56,194 bases of DNA, from assembly GCA_027587225.1 (NCBI GenBank), contig JAPDDQ010000048.1, positions 1-56,194 of the forward strand, given 5' to 3'. The notes under the pieces are model-generated. The model ran no database searches, had not been told where the DNA came from, and saw nothing but the letters and a program-made list of their open reading frames with translations. Every line of letters starts with the position of its first letter. Position 1 is the first letter of the stretch. Positions 33,733 to 42,366 of this stretch are shown in pieces. This DNA is from Solirubrobacter taibaiensis. GTDB lineage: Bacteria > Actinomycetota > Thermoleophilia > Solirubrobacterales > Solirubrobacteraceae. The translations under genes were made by a program, and so were the position numbers.

Positions 33733-33737
33733 TCGGC

Positions 33738-34007
33738 ATGGCCGAACGGCGCCGTGTGGTGGCGCACGGGAACGTGCAGGGTGTCTTCTTCCGGGAATCG
33801 ACCCGGAAGGAGGCTGAGCGGCGCGGCGTGGCCGGGTGGGCCGAGAACCGGAGCGACGGGACGGTCGAGGCCGTGTTCGAAGGTGGCGCTGACGCGGTCG
33901 ACGCGATGGTCGCGTTCGTGCGCGGCGGCCCGGGACACGCGACGGTGTCGTCGGTGGACGTGGCCTCCGAGGACCCCGAAGGCCTCTCGGGGTTTTCCAC
34001 TCGCTGA
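33738..34007 (+). CDS. acyP: acylphosphatase
   Basis: The 89-residue enzyme hydrolyses carboxyl-phosphate bonds. Diagnostic residues are the phosphate loop and Arg in HGNVQGVFFRESTRKEA and the catalytic Asn in GWAENRSDGTVEAVFEG. PSXXVXX-type ends are replaced by a short SGFSTR tail. It faces the 307-residue gene across a shared promoter. PlsX makes acyl-phosphate nearby, but a functional link is only a guess. Confidence 0.95.
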   Translation: MAERRRVVAHGNVQGVFFRESTRKEAERRGVAGWAENRSDGTVEAVFEGGADAVDAMVAFVRGGPGHATVSSVDVASEDPEGLSGFSTR

Positions 34008-34073
34008 GAACTTTCTGAGCCGAGGGTGCGTACACCCCGGGCGGTAACGCTCCCTCACGGAGGAAGGCTCCCG

Positions 34074-34964
34074 ATGAAGCTGCTGTTCGCGACCCTCGTC
34101 GCGCTGCTGTGCTTGCCCGCGTCCGCGTTCGCCGCCCGCGACCGGACCCCGCCCACCGTGCCCACCGGGCTGCGAGTGGTGGCCGTCACCGAGGACTCGG
34201 TGACGCTGCGCTGGAACCCGTCCACCGACAACTCCGGCCAGATCCACGCGTACGTCGTCAACGGCGTCTATCACCCCGGCAACAGCACCCAGAAGACGAT
34301 CACGGGGCTCGTGCCCAACTGGACGCAGACCTACCGCGTGTCCGCGCTGGACGCGGCCGGCAACCGCTCGGCGGCGAGTGCGCCGTTGACGGCGACCACC
34401 GCCCCGGACGTGACGGCACCGACCGTTCCGGGCGCCGTGCGGGTGACGGCGACGACCGCGTCGAGCGTGTCGCTGGCGTGGGGCGCCTCGTCGGATCGCT
34501 GGGCGCTCTGGTACGAGGTGCTGATGGACGGCGCCGTCGTGCAGACCGCGGGTGGCCTGTCCGCGCGCGTGCGCAGCGTGCCGCCCGGCACGCACACGTT
34601 CGCGGTGCGGGCACGTGACAGCGGCGGGAACGTCTCCGGGTCCAGCGCGCCGGTGACCGTGGTGCTGGCGGATACGGGCGACCGCGTGCCGCCGAGCGCG
34701 CCGTCGGGGCTCACCGCGACCGATCTCGCCGACTTCTGCGGCAGCGTGATCCTGCGCTGGGGGACGGTGGGTGACGCGGTCGAGTACGAGCTGCTGCGCA
34801 ACGGTGCGCTGTTCGAGGTCGTCGGCGCGACCGGGAGCGCGTTCGTCTACGCCCCCGACGGCACGAGCACCTGGACCGTGGTCGCCGTCGATGCGGCCGG
34901 GAACCGCTCCGCGGCGTCGAACCCGGCGACCGTGACCGTGGTGGCGGACCCGAACCTCTGCTGA
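34074..34964 (+). CDS. secreted fibronectin type III repeat protein
   Basis: The 296-residue protein has a clear signal peptide (MKLLFATLVALLCLPASAFA) followed by three FnIII domains: about 24-110 (TPPTVPTGLRVVAVTEDSV), 112-200 (TAPTVPGAVRVTATTASSV) and 205-296 (VPPSAPSGLTATDLADF). Each ends with the DAAGNRSAAS or DSGGNVSGSS turn. No catalytic domain is present, so it is likely a cell-surface or secreted binding protein. The last domain has two Cys that may pair. AGGAAGG precedes ATG by about seven bases. Confidence 0.88.
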   Translation: MKLLFATLVALLCLPASAFAARDRTPPTVPTGLRVVAVTEDSVTLRWNPSTDNSGQIHAYVVNGVYHPGNSTQKTITGLVPNWTQTYRVSALDAAGNRSAASAPLTATTAPDVTAPTVPGAVRVTATTASSVSLAWGASSDRWALWYEVLMDGAVVQTAGGLSARVRSVPPGTHTFAVRARDSGGNVSGSSAPVTVVLADTGDRVPPSAPSGLTATDLADFCGSVILRWGTVGDAVEYELLRNGALFEVVGATGSAFVYAPDGTSTWTVVAVDAAGNRSAASNPATVTVVADPNLC

Positions 34965-35009
34965 GGGGCCCGTTCCGTCGGGGACGGCGCGTAGCGTGGG
35001 TGGTTGCTT

Positions 35010-36296
35010 ATGGAGGCCGCCACACCACTTCGCTCCCCCCGCGTCCATGTCCTGATGGGGCGTGTGATCGTCGAGAACGTCGTCGTGGACGATCCCACCA
35101 CGGCGGCGTTCCTCGATCGGCGGATGACCGCCGGTGAAGACCCGGTGGCGATCGTCAATGACGCGATCGAGGTCGGCGCGCGGGTCTTGGAGCGCGAGCA
35201 GGCCGCCGTGGACGCCGAGTTCGTCCGCAACGAGTTCGAGAAGGTCTCCCGCGAGGTCGAGTCCGCCTTCACCGACAAGGCCCGCGTGGTGGCCGAGTTC
35301 TTCGGCACCAAGGTCGACGAGGTCTTCGGCGAGGAGAACGGGCACCTCGCCCGCGAGCTGCAGCGCCTGTTCGGCGAGGGCTCCACCTCCGCCGTGCAGC
35401 ACCAGCTGCGCGAGGTGATGCGCGACCAATCCGCCCGCATGCGCGAGGACCTGCTGCGCCAGTTCTCGAGCGCCGACGGGAACAACCCGCTGGCCGACTT
35501 CAAGGCCGCGCACCTGCGCTCGGCACGCGAGATGGCCACGCGCCAGGAGGTGCTGCTCGAGGCCATGCGGGAGCAGATGGTCGCGCTGAAGCTCGAGCTC
35601 GCGGGCCTGCGCTCCGAGCGCGAGAAGGCCGCCGACGTCGCGGCCGAGCACGCCCGCGGCACGGCCAAGGGCCGGCCGTACGAGGAGGCGTTGGCCGACG
35701 CGTTGGACACGATCGCCCGCGGCCACGGCGACGACGCCGACGCCGTCGGCGACTTCCGTGGTGGCGGCGGCCGCAAGGGCGACGTCGTCGTGGACATCGA
35801 AGGCTGCTCCGGGGCCTCGCGCGGCCGGATCGTCTTCGAGGCCAAGAACTCGCGGCGGTCGAGGAAGGAAGCGCTGACGGACCTGGAAGACGCGATGGCC
35901 CACCGCGCCGCCGACTACGGCGTCTGGGTCGTCCCGTCCGCGGAGCAGCTGCCCGCGCGGGTCGAAGGGTTGCGCGAGGTCGGCGGCGACAAGATGTTCG
36001 TCGTCTACGACCCCGAGGACGGCTCGCGGCTCGCCCTGGAGGTCGCCTACTCGCTGGCCCGGGCGCGCGTGCTGATGGCCAAGGGCGGCGTGGACGGCCT
36101 GGACGCGCCGGCGCTGCGCGCCGAGGTGGAGCGTGCGCTGGGGGCGATGGACGAGGTTCGCCGCATCAAGCTGCACCTGACGAACGCCGCGGGCGGCATC
36201 GAGCAGGCCCGCGCGGTGCTGGACGCCATGGCCGAGCGCGTCCGCGCGCACCTGGCACAGATCTCCACGCTCGTCGACGAAGGCGCCGCGGAGTGA
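35010..36296 (+). CDS. coiled-coil protein with PD-(D/E)XK nuclease-like domain
   Basis: A 428-residue protein with a long charged coiled coil at about residues 60-215 (VSREVESAFTDKARVVAEFF, MREQMVALKLELAGLRSERE). A domain at about 225-345 has KGDVVVDIEG and GRIVFEAKNSRRSRKEAL, an Asp...Glu-x-Lys arrangement like PD-(D/E)XK nucleases and DUF2130. It is followed by DYGVWVVPSAEQLP and a C-terminal helical part. It could cut or bind DNA, but no target is known. ATG at 35010 follows TAGCGT by 12 bases. It stands alone between FnIII and NAT genes. Confidence 0.75.
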   Translation: MEAATPLRSPRVHVLMGRVIVENVVVDDPTTAAFLDRRMTAGEDPVAIVNDAIEVGARVLEREQAAVDAEFVRNEFEKVSREVESAFTDKARVVAEFFGTKVDEVFGEENGHLARELQRLFGEGSTSAVQHQLREVMRDQSARMREDLLRQFSSADGNNPLADFKAAHLRSAREMATRQEVLLEAMREQMVALKLELAGLRSEREKAADVAAEHARGTAKGRPYEEALADALDTIARGHGDDADAVGDFRGGGGRKGDVVVDIEGCSGASRGRIVFEAKNSRRSRKEALTDLEDAMAHRAADYGVWVVPSAEQLPARVEGLREVGGDKMFVVYDPEDGSRLALEVAYSLARARVLMAKGGVDGLDAPALRAEVERALGAMDEVRRIKLHLTNAAGGIEQARAVLDAMAERVRAHLAQISTLVDEGAAE

Positions 36297-36323
36297 GCCG
36301 TCAGCTCGTCGGGTTGTGCCGGA

Positions 36324-37124
36324 CTAGGTGACGGCCCGCGACGCGAGGAACGCGTCGTGTTGGACGCAGGCCTGGGCCCAGAGCCGCGGATCACGTCGCG
36401 TCAACCCGAACTCGCCCTCCAGCACGGCATAGAACTCGTCCTCGTCGGCCACCACCCGCTTGGTGTCCACGTCCGGCCCCACGGACGACAGCGTCCGCGC
36501 GCGGAGCGTGTCGATCCGGTCCTCACGCGGTCGCTGCACCACCAGCGTGTTCACGAACGGCGACTCGGGGTCGGTCGCGAGCCGCGTGTGGTGCGGCTCG
36601 AACGCGCTCACCGGCGACGCCTCCTCCTCCATCCGGAACCCGGGGAACGAGCACCAGTCGTGTGAGGCGACCCACCACGTCCCGCACGGCTCCAGCTCGA
36701 CGGTCCACCGGAAGGGCCCGAAGTCGTGCGGGCCCGGGACCAGCGGGAGCGGGTCGAGGAATCCTTCGCCCAGCCCGGCGTCGGCGATCCACGGCTCGCC
36801 GTCGAGATCGACGACCAGGACCATGTGGTTGGTCGGCCCGACGCCGCGGACGACTGCCTGGTGGTGGGTCACGGAGAAGCCGAACTGCTGGAGCAACCAG
36901 CCGAGCACGGTGTTGAGCTCAAAGCAATAGCCGCCGCGCCCGTCGCGCAGCAGCCGGGCGACCAGCTCCGCCGGGTCGAGCGGTCCGGTCTCCCCCAGCT
37001 GCACGGCGAGGTCCTCGTACGGGATCGAGCCGACATAGGCCCGGTGGACGGTGAACAACCCGTCGAGGTCGGGCGCGATGTCGCGGCCGCCGAGCCCGAT
37101 TCGTTTCAAGAGCGCTTCCACCAC
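36324..37124 (-). CDS. arylamine N-acetyltransferase
   Basis: The 266-residue NAT has the Cys-His-Asp triad in RGGYCFELN (about 67), TNHMVLVVDL (about 103) and IADAGLGEG (about 118). It would move acetyl or other acyl groups from CoA to arylamines or hydrazines, or act in a biosynthetic step. GTG at 37124 is chosen because a TAGCCT box lies exactly seven bases upstream. A second GTG follows immediately. It converges with the nuclease-like gene, 27 bases apart. Confidence 0.9.
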   Translation of the reverse strand: MVEALLKRIGLGGRDIAPDLDGLFTVHRAYVGSIPYEDLAVQLGETGPLDPAELVARLLRDGRGGYCFELNTVLGWLLQQFGFSVTHHQAVVRGVGPTNHMVLVVDLDGEPWIADAGLGEGFLDPLPLVPGPHDFGPFRWTVELEPCGTWWVASHDWCSFPGFRMEEEASPVSAFEPHHTRLATDPESPFVNTLVVQRPREDRIDTLRARTLSSVGPDVDTKRVVADEDEFYAVLEGEFGLTRRDPRLWAQACVQHDAFLASRAVT

Positions 37125-37131
37125 GCGGCGA

Positions 37132-37137
37132 AGGCTA
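37132..37137 (-). promoter_or_regulatory. -10 box TAGCCT of the NAT gene
   Basis: TAGCCT lies seven bases before GTG 37124, the same leaderless spacing as thiD and ilvD. Confidence 0.45.
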
Positions 37138-37208
37138 CCGGTATGGACCGCGCGCATGAACCCATTGCGCACGCTTTGGACCGCCGATCCAAACCTGCTC
37201 GCAAGCGC

Positions 37209-37237
37209 TTGGCACGGGCGCTCGTGACCGCTTATGT
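37209..37237 (+). promoter_or_regulatory. sigma-70-like promoter for the secreted hydrolase
   Basis: TTGGCA (37209-37214), 17 bases, TTATGT (37232-37237). The predicted start near 37244 leaves a leader with AGAGGGAAAGGG before the TTG start. The same TTGGCA with a 17-base spacer precedes yraN. GTGACC/GGTCAC arms overlap the -10. Confidence 0.55.
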
Positions 37238-37276
37238 GCGCGCGGGTCACTCAAAGAGGGAAAGGGTCGAAACAAC

Positions 37277-39673
37277 TTGAGAGGGAACTTGCCGGCGCGC
37301 TCGCGGCTGTCCGCGATCGCCGCCGGAGCCTTGACGGCACTGACGCTGTCCACGTCCACGGCGCTCGCCGCCGACGTCCCGGACCCGCTGCAGGCGGGCT
37401 CCTACGCGACGAAGAAGATCGACTACGAAGCCGGAAAGCTCGTGGTCACGCTGGCCGACGGGGTCACCACGACGCAGATCCCGCTGCGCGGCTCGATCAC
37501 CTACGCGCCGGAGAACGACTTCTCGCGCGTGATCGCGTTCGTCCACGGCCGCCACGCGGTGTGCCTGGGCACGCCGTCGCCGGGTCAGCAGGTCTGCGAC
37601 GACCTCGTCGACGACAGCGGAACGCCGATCCAGACCGACGTCCGCTCCTACGGCGGCTACGACTACATGGCCAAGAACCTGGCCAGCCACGGCTACACGG
37701 TGATGAGCCTCGAGGCCAACACGTCGAACTTCGACAACGGCTTCACCGACGGCGGCGCGCGCGTGCGGTCGCTGATCACCCAGGCCAACCTCGAGCTGCT
37801 GTGGCGCTGGAACAACGGCGCCGGCCCGTACGTGCCGGGTGAGCCGGACCACACGGTCGGCACCAAGCTCGTGGGCAAGCTCAACTTCGCCGAGGGCATC
37901 GGCCTGATGGGCCACTCGCGCGGCGGCGACGCCGTCACCGACTTCATCGCCTACACGCGCAACCTCACGCCCCGCTCGGGCTTCCAGCGCTTCACGCTCG
38001 ACGCCGTGCTCGCGCTCGCGCCGGTCAACTACACGCAGGCGAAGATGCCGTACGGCACCAACTACGCCGTGCTGCTGCCCGCGTGTGACGGCGACGTCTC
38101 CACGCTCCAGGGCGCGCGCTTCTTCGAGAACGCGAAGTACCCGACGATCACCACGCCCACCGCGGTCGACACCTTCGCCAAGGTCCAGTGGTACGTCCAG
38201 GGCACCAACCACAACTTCTTCAACACGGTCTGGACGCAGGACGACGCCTCCACCACGACCGACCCGGCCTGCTCGCGCCAGCAGCCGGCCACCACGGCGC
38301 GCCTGACGCCCGCCGACCAGCGGCGCGTCGGCGGCGCGCTGATGAACTCGTTCTTCCGCCGCTACGTGGGCAAGGAGACGGGATTCGACCCGATCATGAC
38401 CGGCGAAGTGACGCTGCCCACGTCCGCCGCACCGCTCACGAGCGGCAAGGGCCTCGAGCAGGAGGTCAAGACCTCCTACGTCGCGCCCGCCGCGCAGCGC
38501 TTCGACGTGCTGCGGCCGAATCCGATCCCGGACCCGCAGCCCGACCCGGCCACCGGCGCCACGCCGACGCCGTTCGACGCCACGCTGACGACGACGACCG
38601 CCAGCGGCGGCCCGATCTCCACCAGCGGCCTGACGAGCTTCTTCGTCTGCAACCCGAACGACCTCGCGTGGCGCCAGGGCCCGACGTACCCGACCGCCTA
38701 CCCGCTGTGCCCCGAGGGCGCCACCAACCGCTCCAAGGGCAACCAGTTCACGGTCGCGTGGGACGCGCCCGGTGGCTACCTGCGCGCCTTCCTGGGCCGG
38801 GCCGGCGCGCCCGTCGACGTCTCCAAGTACGGCGTCCTGGACCTGCGCGCGGCCATGAACCGCGCTGACCCGCGCAACCCGGCGGGCGACGGCTACACGC
38901 CGAACCTCGTGACGCAGAACTTCGACGTCACGCTGATCGACGCCACCGGCAAGCGCGTGAGCACCCGCGCCGCGAACTGGTCGACGGCGCTGCAGCCGTC
39001 GATCGGCAACCAGTTCCGGCACATCGTGCTCAACGGCATCCGGATCCCGCTCACCGCGTTCGCGGGCATCGACCTCAAGCAGATCACCGCGGTGGAGTTC
39101 GGCTTCGGGAACCCGGCGCTGGGCTCGATCCAGCTCGCCGACGTCATGTTCCAGGAGACGGCACCGGCCACGCCGGCCCCGACCGCGACGCCCAAGACGC
39201 CGGATGTCGTGCCGGTGCCGGACGGCCCGCCGTCGGTGCTCCCGGGCCCGATCGTCGACGCGCCGACGGTGCCCGCCCCGGTCGTGAAGACCGCGCTCGC
39301 GGCCCCGCTGGTCACGTGCATCGACACGATCAAGCCCACCACCAAGGTCGCCGTGGCGAAGTTCTCGGGCAGCAAGCTGCTCGTCGCGGGCACCGCCGCC
39401 GACACGGGCTGCGGCGCGGCGATCCAGAACACGCTCGTCGAGATCTACAAGACGGCGGGCAAGAGCAAGGCGCGCTTCGTCAACGCCCGCGGACTGCTGA
39501 GCAAGCCGCTCGGGCTCGAGGGCGGCGTCGCCATCCGCGCCAAGGGCAGCACGGCCTGGAGCGTCAGCGTCTCCAAGCGCAAGCTGCCGCGCGGCACGTA
39601 CCGCATCCGCGTGTCCACGTTCGACAAGGCCGGCAACCTCACCCGGCTGCCGCTCAAGACCCTGAAGATCTAA
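37277..39673 (+). CDS. large secreted alpha/beta-hydrolase with C-terminal beta domains
   Basis: A 798-residue exported protein. Signal peptide about residues 1-32 (SAIAAGALTALTLSTSTALA). Hydrolase domain about 70-370 with VIAFVHGRHAVC, nucleophile in LMGHSRGGDAVTD (Ser about 216) and a likely His in YVQGTNHNFFN (about 317). Later come a beta-sandwich-like region (about 420-620), a Pro/Thr/Ala linker (about 625-675) and an Ig-like domain (about 680-798, KPTTKVAVAKFSG and RIRVSTFDKAGN). It probably acts as an esterase or lipase on an outside polymer or lipid; the substrate is unknown. Start is TTG at 37277; a second TTG at 37289 is possible. Confidence 0.85.
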   Translation: MRGNLPARSRLSAIAAGALTALTLSTSTALAADVPDPLQAGSYATKKIDYEAGKLVVTLADGVTTTQIPLRGSITYAPENDFSRVIAFVHGRHAVCLGTPSPGQQVCDDLVDDSGTPIQTDVRSYGGYDYMAKNLASHGYTVMSLEANTSNFDNGFTDGGARVRSLITQANLELLWRWNNGAGPYVPGEPDHTVGTKLVGKLNFAEGIGLMGHSRGGDAVTDFIAYTRNLTPRSGFQRFTLDAVLALAPVNYTQAKMPYGTNYAVLLPACDGDVSTLQGARFFENAKYPTITTPTAVDTFAKVQWYVQGTNHNFFNTVWTQDDASTTTDPACSRQQPATTARLTPADQRRVGGALMNSFFRRYVGKETGFDPIMTGEVTLPTSAAPLTSGKGLEQEVKTSYVAPAAQRFDVLRPNPIPDPQPDPATGATPTPFDATLTTTTASGGPISTSGLTSFFVCNPNDLAWRQGPTYPTAYPLCPEGATNRSKGNQFTVAWDAPGGYLRAFLGRAGAPVDVSKYGVLDLRAAMNRADPRNPAGDGYTPNLVTQNFDVTLIDATGKRVSTRAANWSTALQPSIGNQFRHIVLNGIRIPLTAFAGIDLKQITAVEFGFGNPALGSIQLADVMFQETAPATPAPTATPKTPDVVPVPDGPPSVLPGPIVDAPTVPAPVVKTALAAPLVTCIDTIKPTTKVAVAKFSGSKLLVAGTAADTGCGAAIQNTLVEIYKTAGKSKARFVNARGLLSKPLGLEGGVAIRAKGSTAWSVSVSKRKLPRGTYRIRVSTFDKAGNLTRLPLKTLKI

Positions 39674-39701
39674 GACGGGCCATTCGGGGCATTTCGGCCC
39701 C

Positions 39702-40022
39702 ATGGCCATCGCACGCATCTGGCGCGGGACGGTTCCGACGTCCCGCGCCGACGAATACGTGGAGTACCTGAACGAGACCGGCTTGAAAGCCATCCTCGGC
39801 ACGCCCGGCAACCTCGGGGTGTTCCTGCTGCGCCGCGAGGAAGGTGAGGAGACGCACTTTCAGACGGTGTCGCTCTGGGAGAGCGAAGCGCACATCGAGG
39901 CGTTCAGCGGCTCCAAGGACCGCACGGCTCGCCTCGAGCCCAGGGACGAGGAGTTCCTCATCCGCTCAGAGCCCGAGGCCGAGCACAACACGGTCGCGAT
40001 GAGCAGCTTCTCGGAGACCTAG
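39702..40022 (+). CDS. small dimeric alpha-beta-barrel-like hypothetical protein
   Basis: The 106-residue protein (MAIARIWRGTVPTSRADEYV, YLNETGLKAILGTPGN, HFQTVSLWESEAHIEAFSG) has the length and pattern of antibiotic-biosynthesis-monooxygenase-like (ABM) proteins. Catalytic residues cannot be named. It follows the secreted hydrolase by 28 bases. Its stop interlocks with that of the HtaA-like gene (CTAG). Confidence 0.75.
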   Translation: MAIARIWRGTVPTSRADEYVEYLNETGLKAILGTPGNLGVFLLRREEGEETHFQTVSLWESEAHIEAFSGSKDRTARLEPRDEEFLIRSEPEAEHNTVAMSSFSET

Positions 40023-41137
40023 ACCTCCGGGAAGGAGAGATCGAGCTGCAGGAGTGGCGTGTTCGCGGGCAGCACCCCGAGCACCGGCGCCAGCAGGGTG
40101 TTGAGCGCGCCGCCGACCGTCACGTCGAGGTCCTTGATCGTGACGGTCCCGTCGGCCACGTTGAGGTCGAGCGTGTCGGTGTCGATGTCGCCCACCTTCA
40201 CGCGCACGCCGTTGATCTCCGCGTAGAGGCCGGCGTTGGTCCCGAGGACGACCTCGGGATTGACCAGCGCGATCTGGCTGCCAAGACCGGGCACGTCGAG
40301 CACCAGCCCGCCGCCCAACTTGATCGTGCCGGTCTTGGTGGCCACGTCGACGTCCGCGCTCTCGAGCGGCAGCACCGTGACCCCGAGGTCCGGGTTGCCA
40401 TCGCCGTCGAGGTCGAGAGCGCCGCCTGGGATCAGCGGCGTGATCTGGCCGCCGCCCGGCAGTAGGCCGAGGAAGCCGGGGTTGATCGTGGCGGTGCCGC
40501 CGGGCACGTCGCCCTGGCCGGGAGCGCCGCCGCCAGGCGCACCCGGGGTGCCGGGCTGCGGGGTCGCCGCCGGCCGGATGATCCGCACGTCGAGCGTGCC
40601 GAACTGGCTGAAGCGCTTGAGCGCCTTCTTGCGCAGCGCGCGGTTGACGTAGTTGGCGCCCGCCTGCGTGAGCTTGAGCGTGTAGCCGGTCGTCTGCTGC
40701 ACGTTGCCGCTGTCGGCGGCCTTCGCCTTTGCGCCCGAGACGGTGAAGAACTTGATCCGCTCGTTGGAGATCAGCATCGAGATGTAGCCGCTCTTGGGCG
40801 TGTCGAGCACGAGTCGCGGGTTGATCGCGGTGGCCGTGCGCTTGCCGCGCTTGAGCTTGAAGCCGGTCTTCTTGGCGTAGTAGGCCACGTCACCCTCACG
40901 CGTCCCGAAGTCCCAGCGCGAGAGCGAGTACGGCAACGTCAGCGTGCTGCCGGACTTCTTGGCGGCGCCGGTGGCCGAGAACGTGAGCTTGTTCTTCTTG
41001 AACGTCTTGGTCTGAGACGACGCGACCTTCAAGGAGCTCGTCTCCCCCGTGGGGGCCTTGACGATCTGGGCAGAAGCGGTGCAGGGGAGCGCTGCCCCGC
41101 CGAGCAGCACGGCGGGGACGACGAGCAAACGTCGCAT
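40019..41137 (-). CDS. secreted HtaA-domain-like protein
   Basis: The 372-residue exported protein has a signal peptide (MRRLLVVPAVLLGGAALPCTASA). Two beta-rich regions (about 30-190 and 255-372) resemble HtaA-type domains: FKKNKLTFSATGAAKKSGST, INPRLVLDTPKSGYISMLIS and LVNPEVVLGTNAGLYAEING. They are joined by a Pro/Gly-rich linker (about 193-235). HtaA domains bind haem in corynebacteria; haem ligands cannot be confirmed here. GGAGGT lies at good spacing before ATG. There is no haem transporter nearby, since the adjacent ABC pair is an ABC-2 exporter. Confidence 0.75.
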   Translation of the reverse strand: MRRLLVVPAVLLGGAALPCTASAQIVKAPTGETSSLKVASSQTKTFKKNKLTFSATGAAKKSGSTLTLPYSLSRWDFGTREGDVAYYAKKTGFKLKRGKRTATAINPRLVLDTPKSGYISMLISNERIKFFTVSGAKAKAADSGNVQQTTGYTLKLTQAGANYVNRALRKKALKRFSQFGTLDVRIIRPAATPQPGTPGAPGGGAPGQGDVPGGTATINPGFLGLLPGGGQITPLIPGGALDLDGDGNPDLGVTVLPLESADVDVATKTGTIKLGGGLVLDVPGLGSQIALVNPEVVLGTNAGLYAEINGVRVKVGDIDTDTLDLNVADGTVTIKDLDVTVGGALNTLLAPVLGVLPANTPLLQLDLSFPEV

Positions 41138-41250
41138 GGATGGGACCTCCGGTCCGGTTTACGGCTGTTCGATCTGGACGGGGAGCGCGAACGAGTCCGT
41201 GCGTCCAGTTGTCGATAGAGGCAACAACGTGACCGGATGAGGAACCTTGC

Positions 41251-41266
41251 GGTCTTCAACAAGACC
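41251..41266 (-). terminator. hairpin downstream of the ABC transporter row
   Basis: GGTCTT-CAAC-AAGACC forms a perfect stem 15 bases past the permease stop. There is no T-tract, so it may be a processing or weak termination site before the HtaA-like gene. Confidence 0.4.
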
Positions 41267-41280
41267 CCACTGTGATGGAA

Positions 41281-42366
41281 TTACTGTCGAGCGAGCCGAA
41301 GTGCTTCGGAAAGCTTTACCGCTGACCCGGTGCGCATCACGACCGCGGCGTAGATCCGGGCGGCGAAGGGGATCATCAGCGCCGTGGAGATGATCATGAC
41401 CGCGACCGACGCCGCGATCTCCCACATTGGCACCTCGCCGAGCGCGATCCGGCCGGGCATCGTGATCGGAGCGGTGAAGGGGATGAACGCGCAGACGTGG
41501 GCCAGGACGCTGTCCGGGTCGTCGTTGACCGCGAACCCGGCGAAGAACGCGACCAGGATCGCCATCGTCAACGGGGTCGTGGTGCTCTGCAGCTCCTCTT
41601 GGCGCGGGACGAGCGCTCCCGCCGCCGCGTACAGCGACGCGTAGAACGCGTACCCGAGCACGAACCACACGAGGGCCAGGGCGATCGCGGAGATCAGCGC
41701 CGCGTCGACGGTCAGCGCGCCCGTGGCTCCCGCGACGGCCACGCCGATGAACGCCGTCAGCAGCAGCTGCGTCAGCCCGAGCACACCCAGTCCGAGCACC
41801 TTGCCCGCGAGCAGGTCTCGCGGCTTGAGCGTGGCGAGGAGCACCTCGATCACGCGCGAAGCCTTCTCCTCCACGACGCCCGACGCGACGATGTAGCCGT
41901 AGGCGATCAACTGGCCATAGAGCAGCAGGATCGCGAAGAAGGCCAGACCGGCCCTGGCGTCGCGGTCCGGATCGACCGGCTCGACGGTCTTGACCGTCAG
42001 CTCCGGCCGCCGGCTGGGCTCGAGCGCCTGGTTGGCCGTCTGCAGCAGACCCACGAGCGCGTCGTCGGGTTGCTCCTGCGAGCGGATCTCTCCCCCGACG
42101 AGCCGCACGTCCGGGTCCGAGTCCGAGATCGTCACCTCGGCGTCGAAGTTCCCGGCCAGGGCGGCGGCGCGCTCGGCGATCGGACGACTCTCGACGTCGG
42201 TCGCGATCACGTACTGCGTCGTTCCACCCACGCCCAGCAGCGGCGGGATCACGACCACGCAGATGATGATCGCGAGCGTGATGCCGGTCGAGATCAGGAA
42301 CGACTTCTCGAACGCGCGCTCTCGGATCTCGCGCCGGGCCACCAGGCGCACGTTGCGGCTGATCAT
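41281..42366 (-). CDS. ABC-2 type transporter permease (NatB-like)
   Basis: The 361-residue membrane protein has an N-terminal helix (ISTGITLAIIICVVVIPPLL), a large outside domain (about 50-155) and five more helices from about 160. VVEEKASRVIEVLLATLKPRDLLAGKVLG is typical of NatB-type sodium or drug exporters. It couples to the ATPase gene by ATGA overlap. The substrate is unknown. Confidence 0.9.
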   Translation of the reverse strand: MISRNVRLVARREIRERAFEKSFLISTGITLAIIICVVVIPPLLGVGGTTQYVIATDVESRPIAERAAALAGNFDAEVTISDSDPDVRLVGGEIRSQEQPDDALVGLLQTANQALEPSRRPELTVKTVEPVDPDRDARAGLAFFAILLLYGQLIAYGYIVASGVVEEKASRVIEVLLATLKPRDLLAGKVLGLGVLGLTQLLLTAFIGVAVAGATGALTVDAALISAIALALVWFVLGYAFYASLYAAAGALVPRQEELQSTTTPLTMAILVAFFAGFAVNDDPDSVLAHVCAFIPFTAPITMPGRIALGEVPMWEIAASVAVMIISTALMIPFAARIYAAVVMRTGSAVKLSEALRLARQ

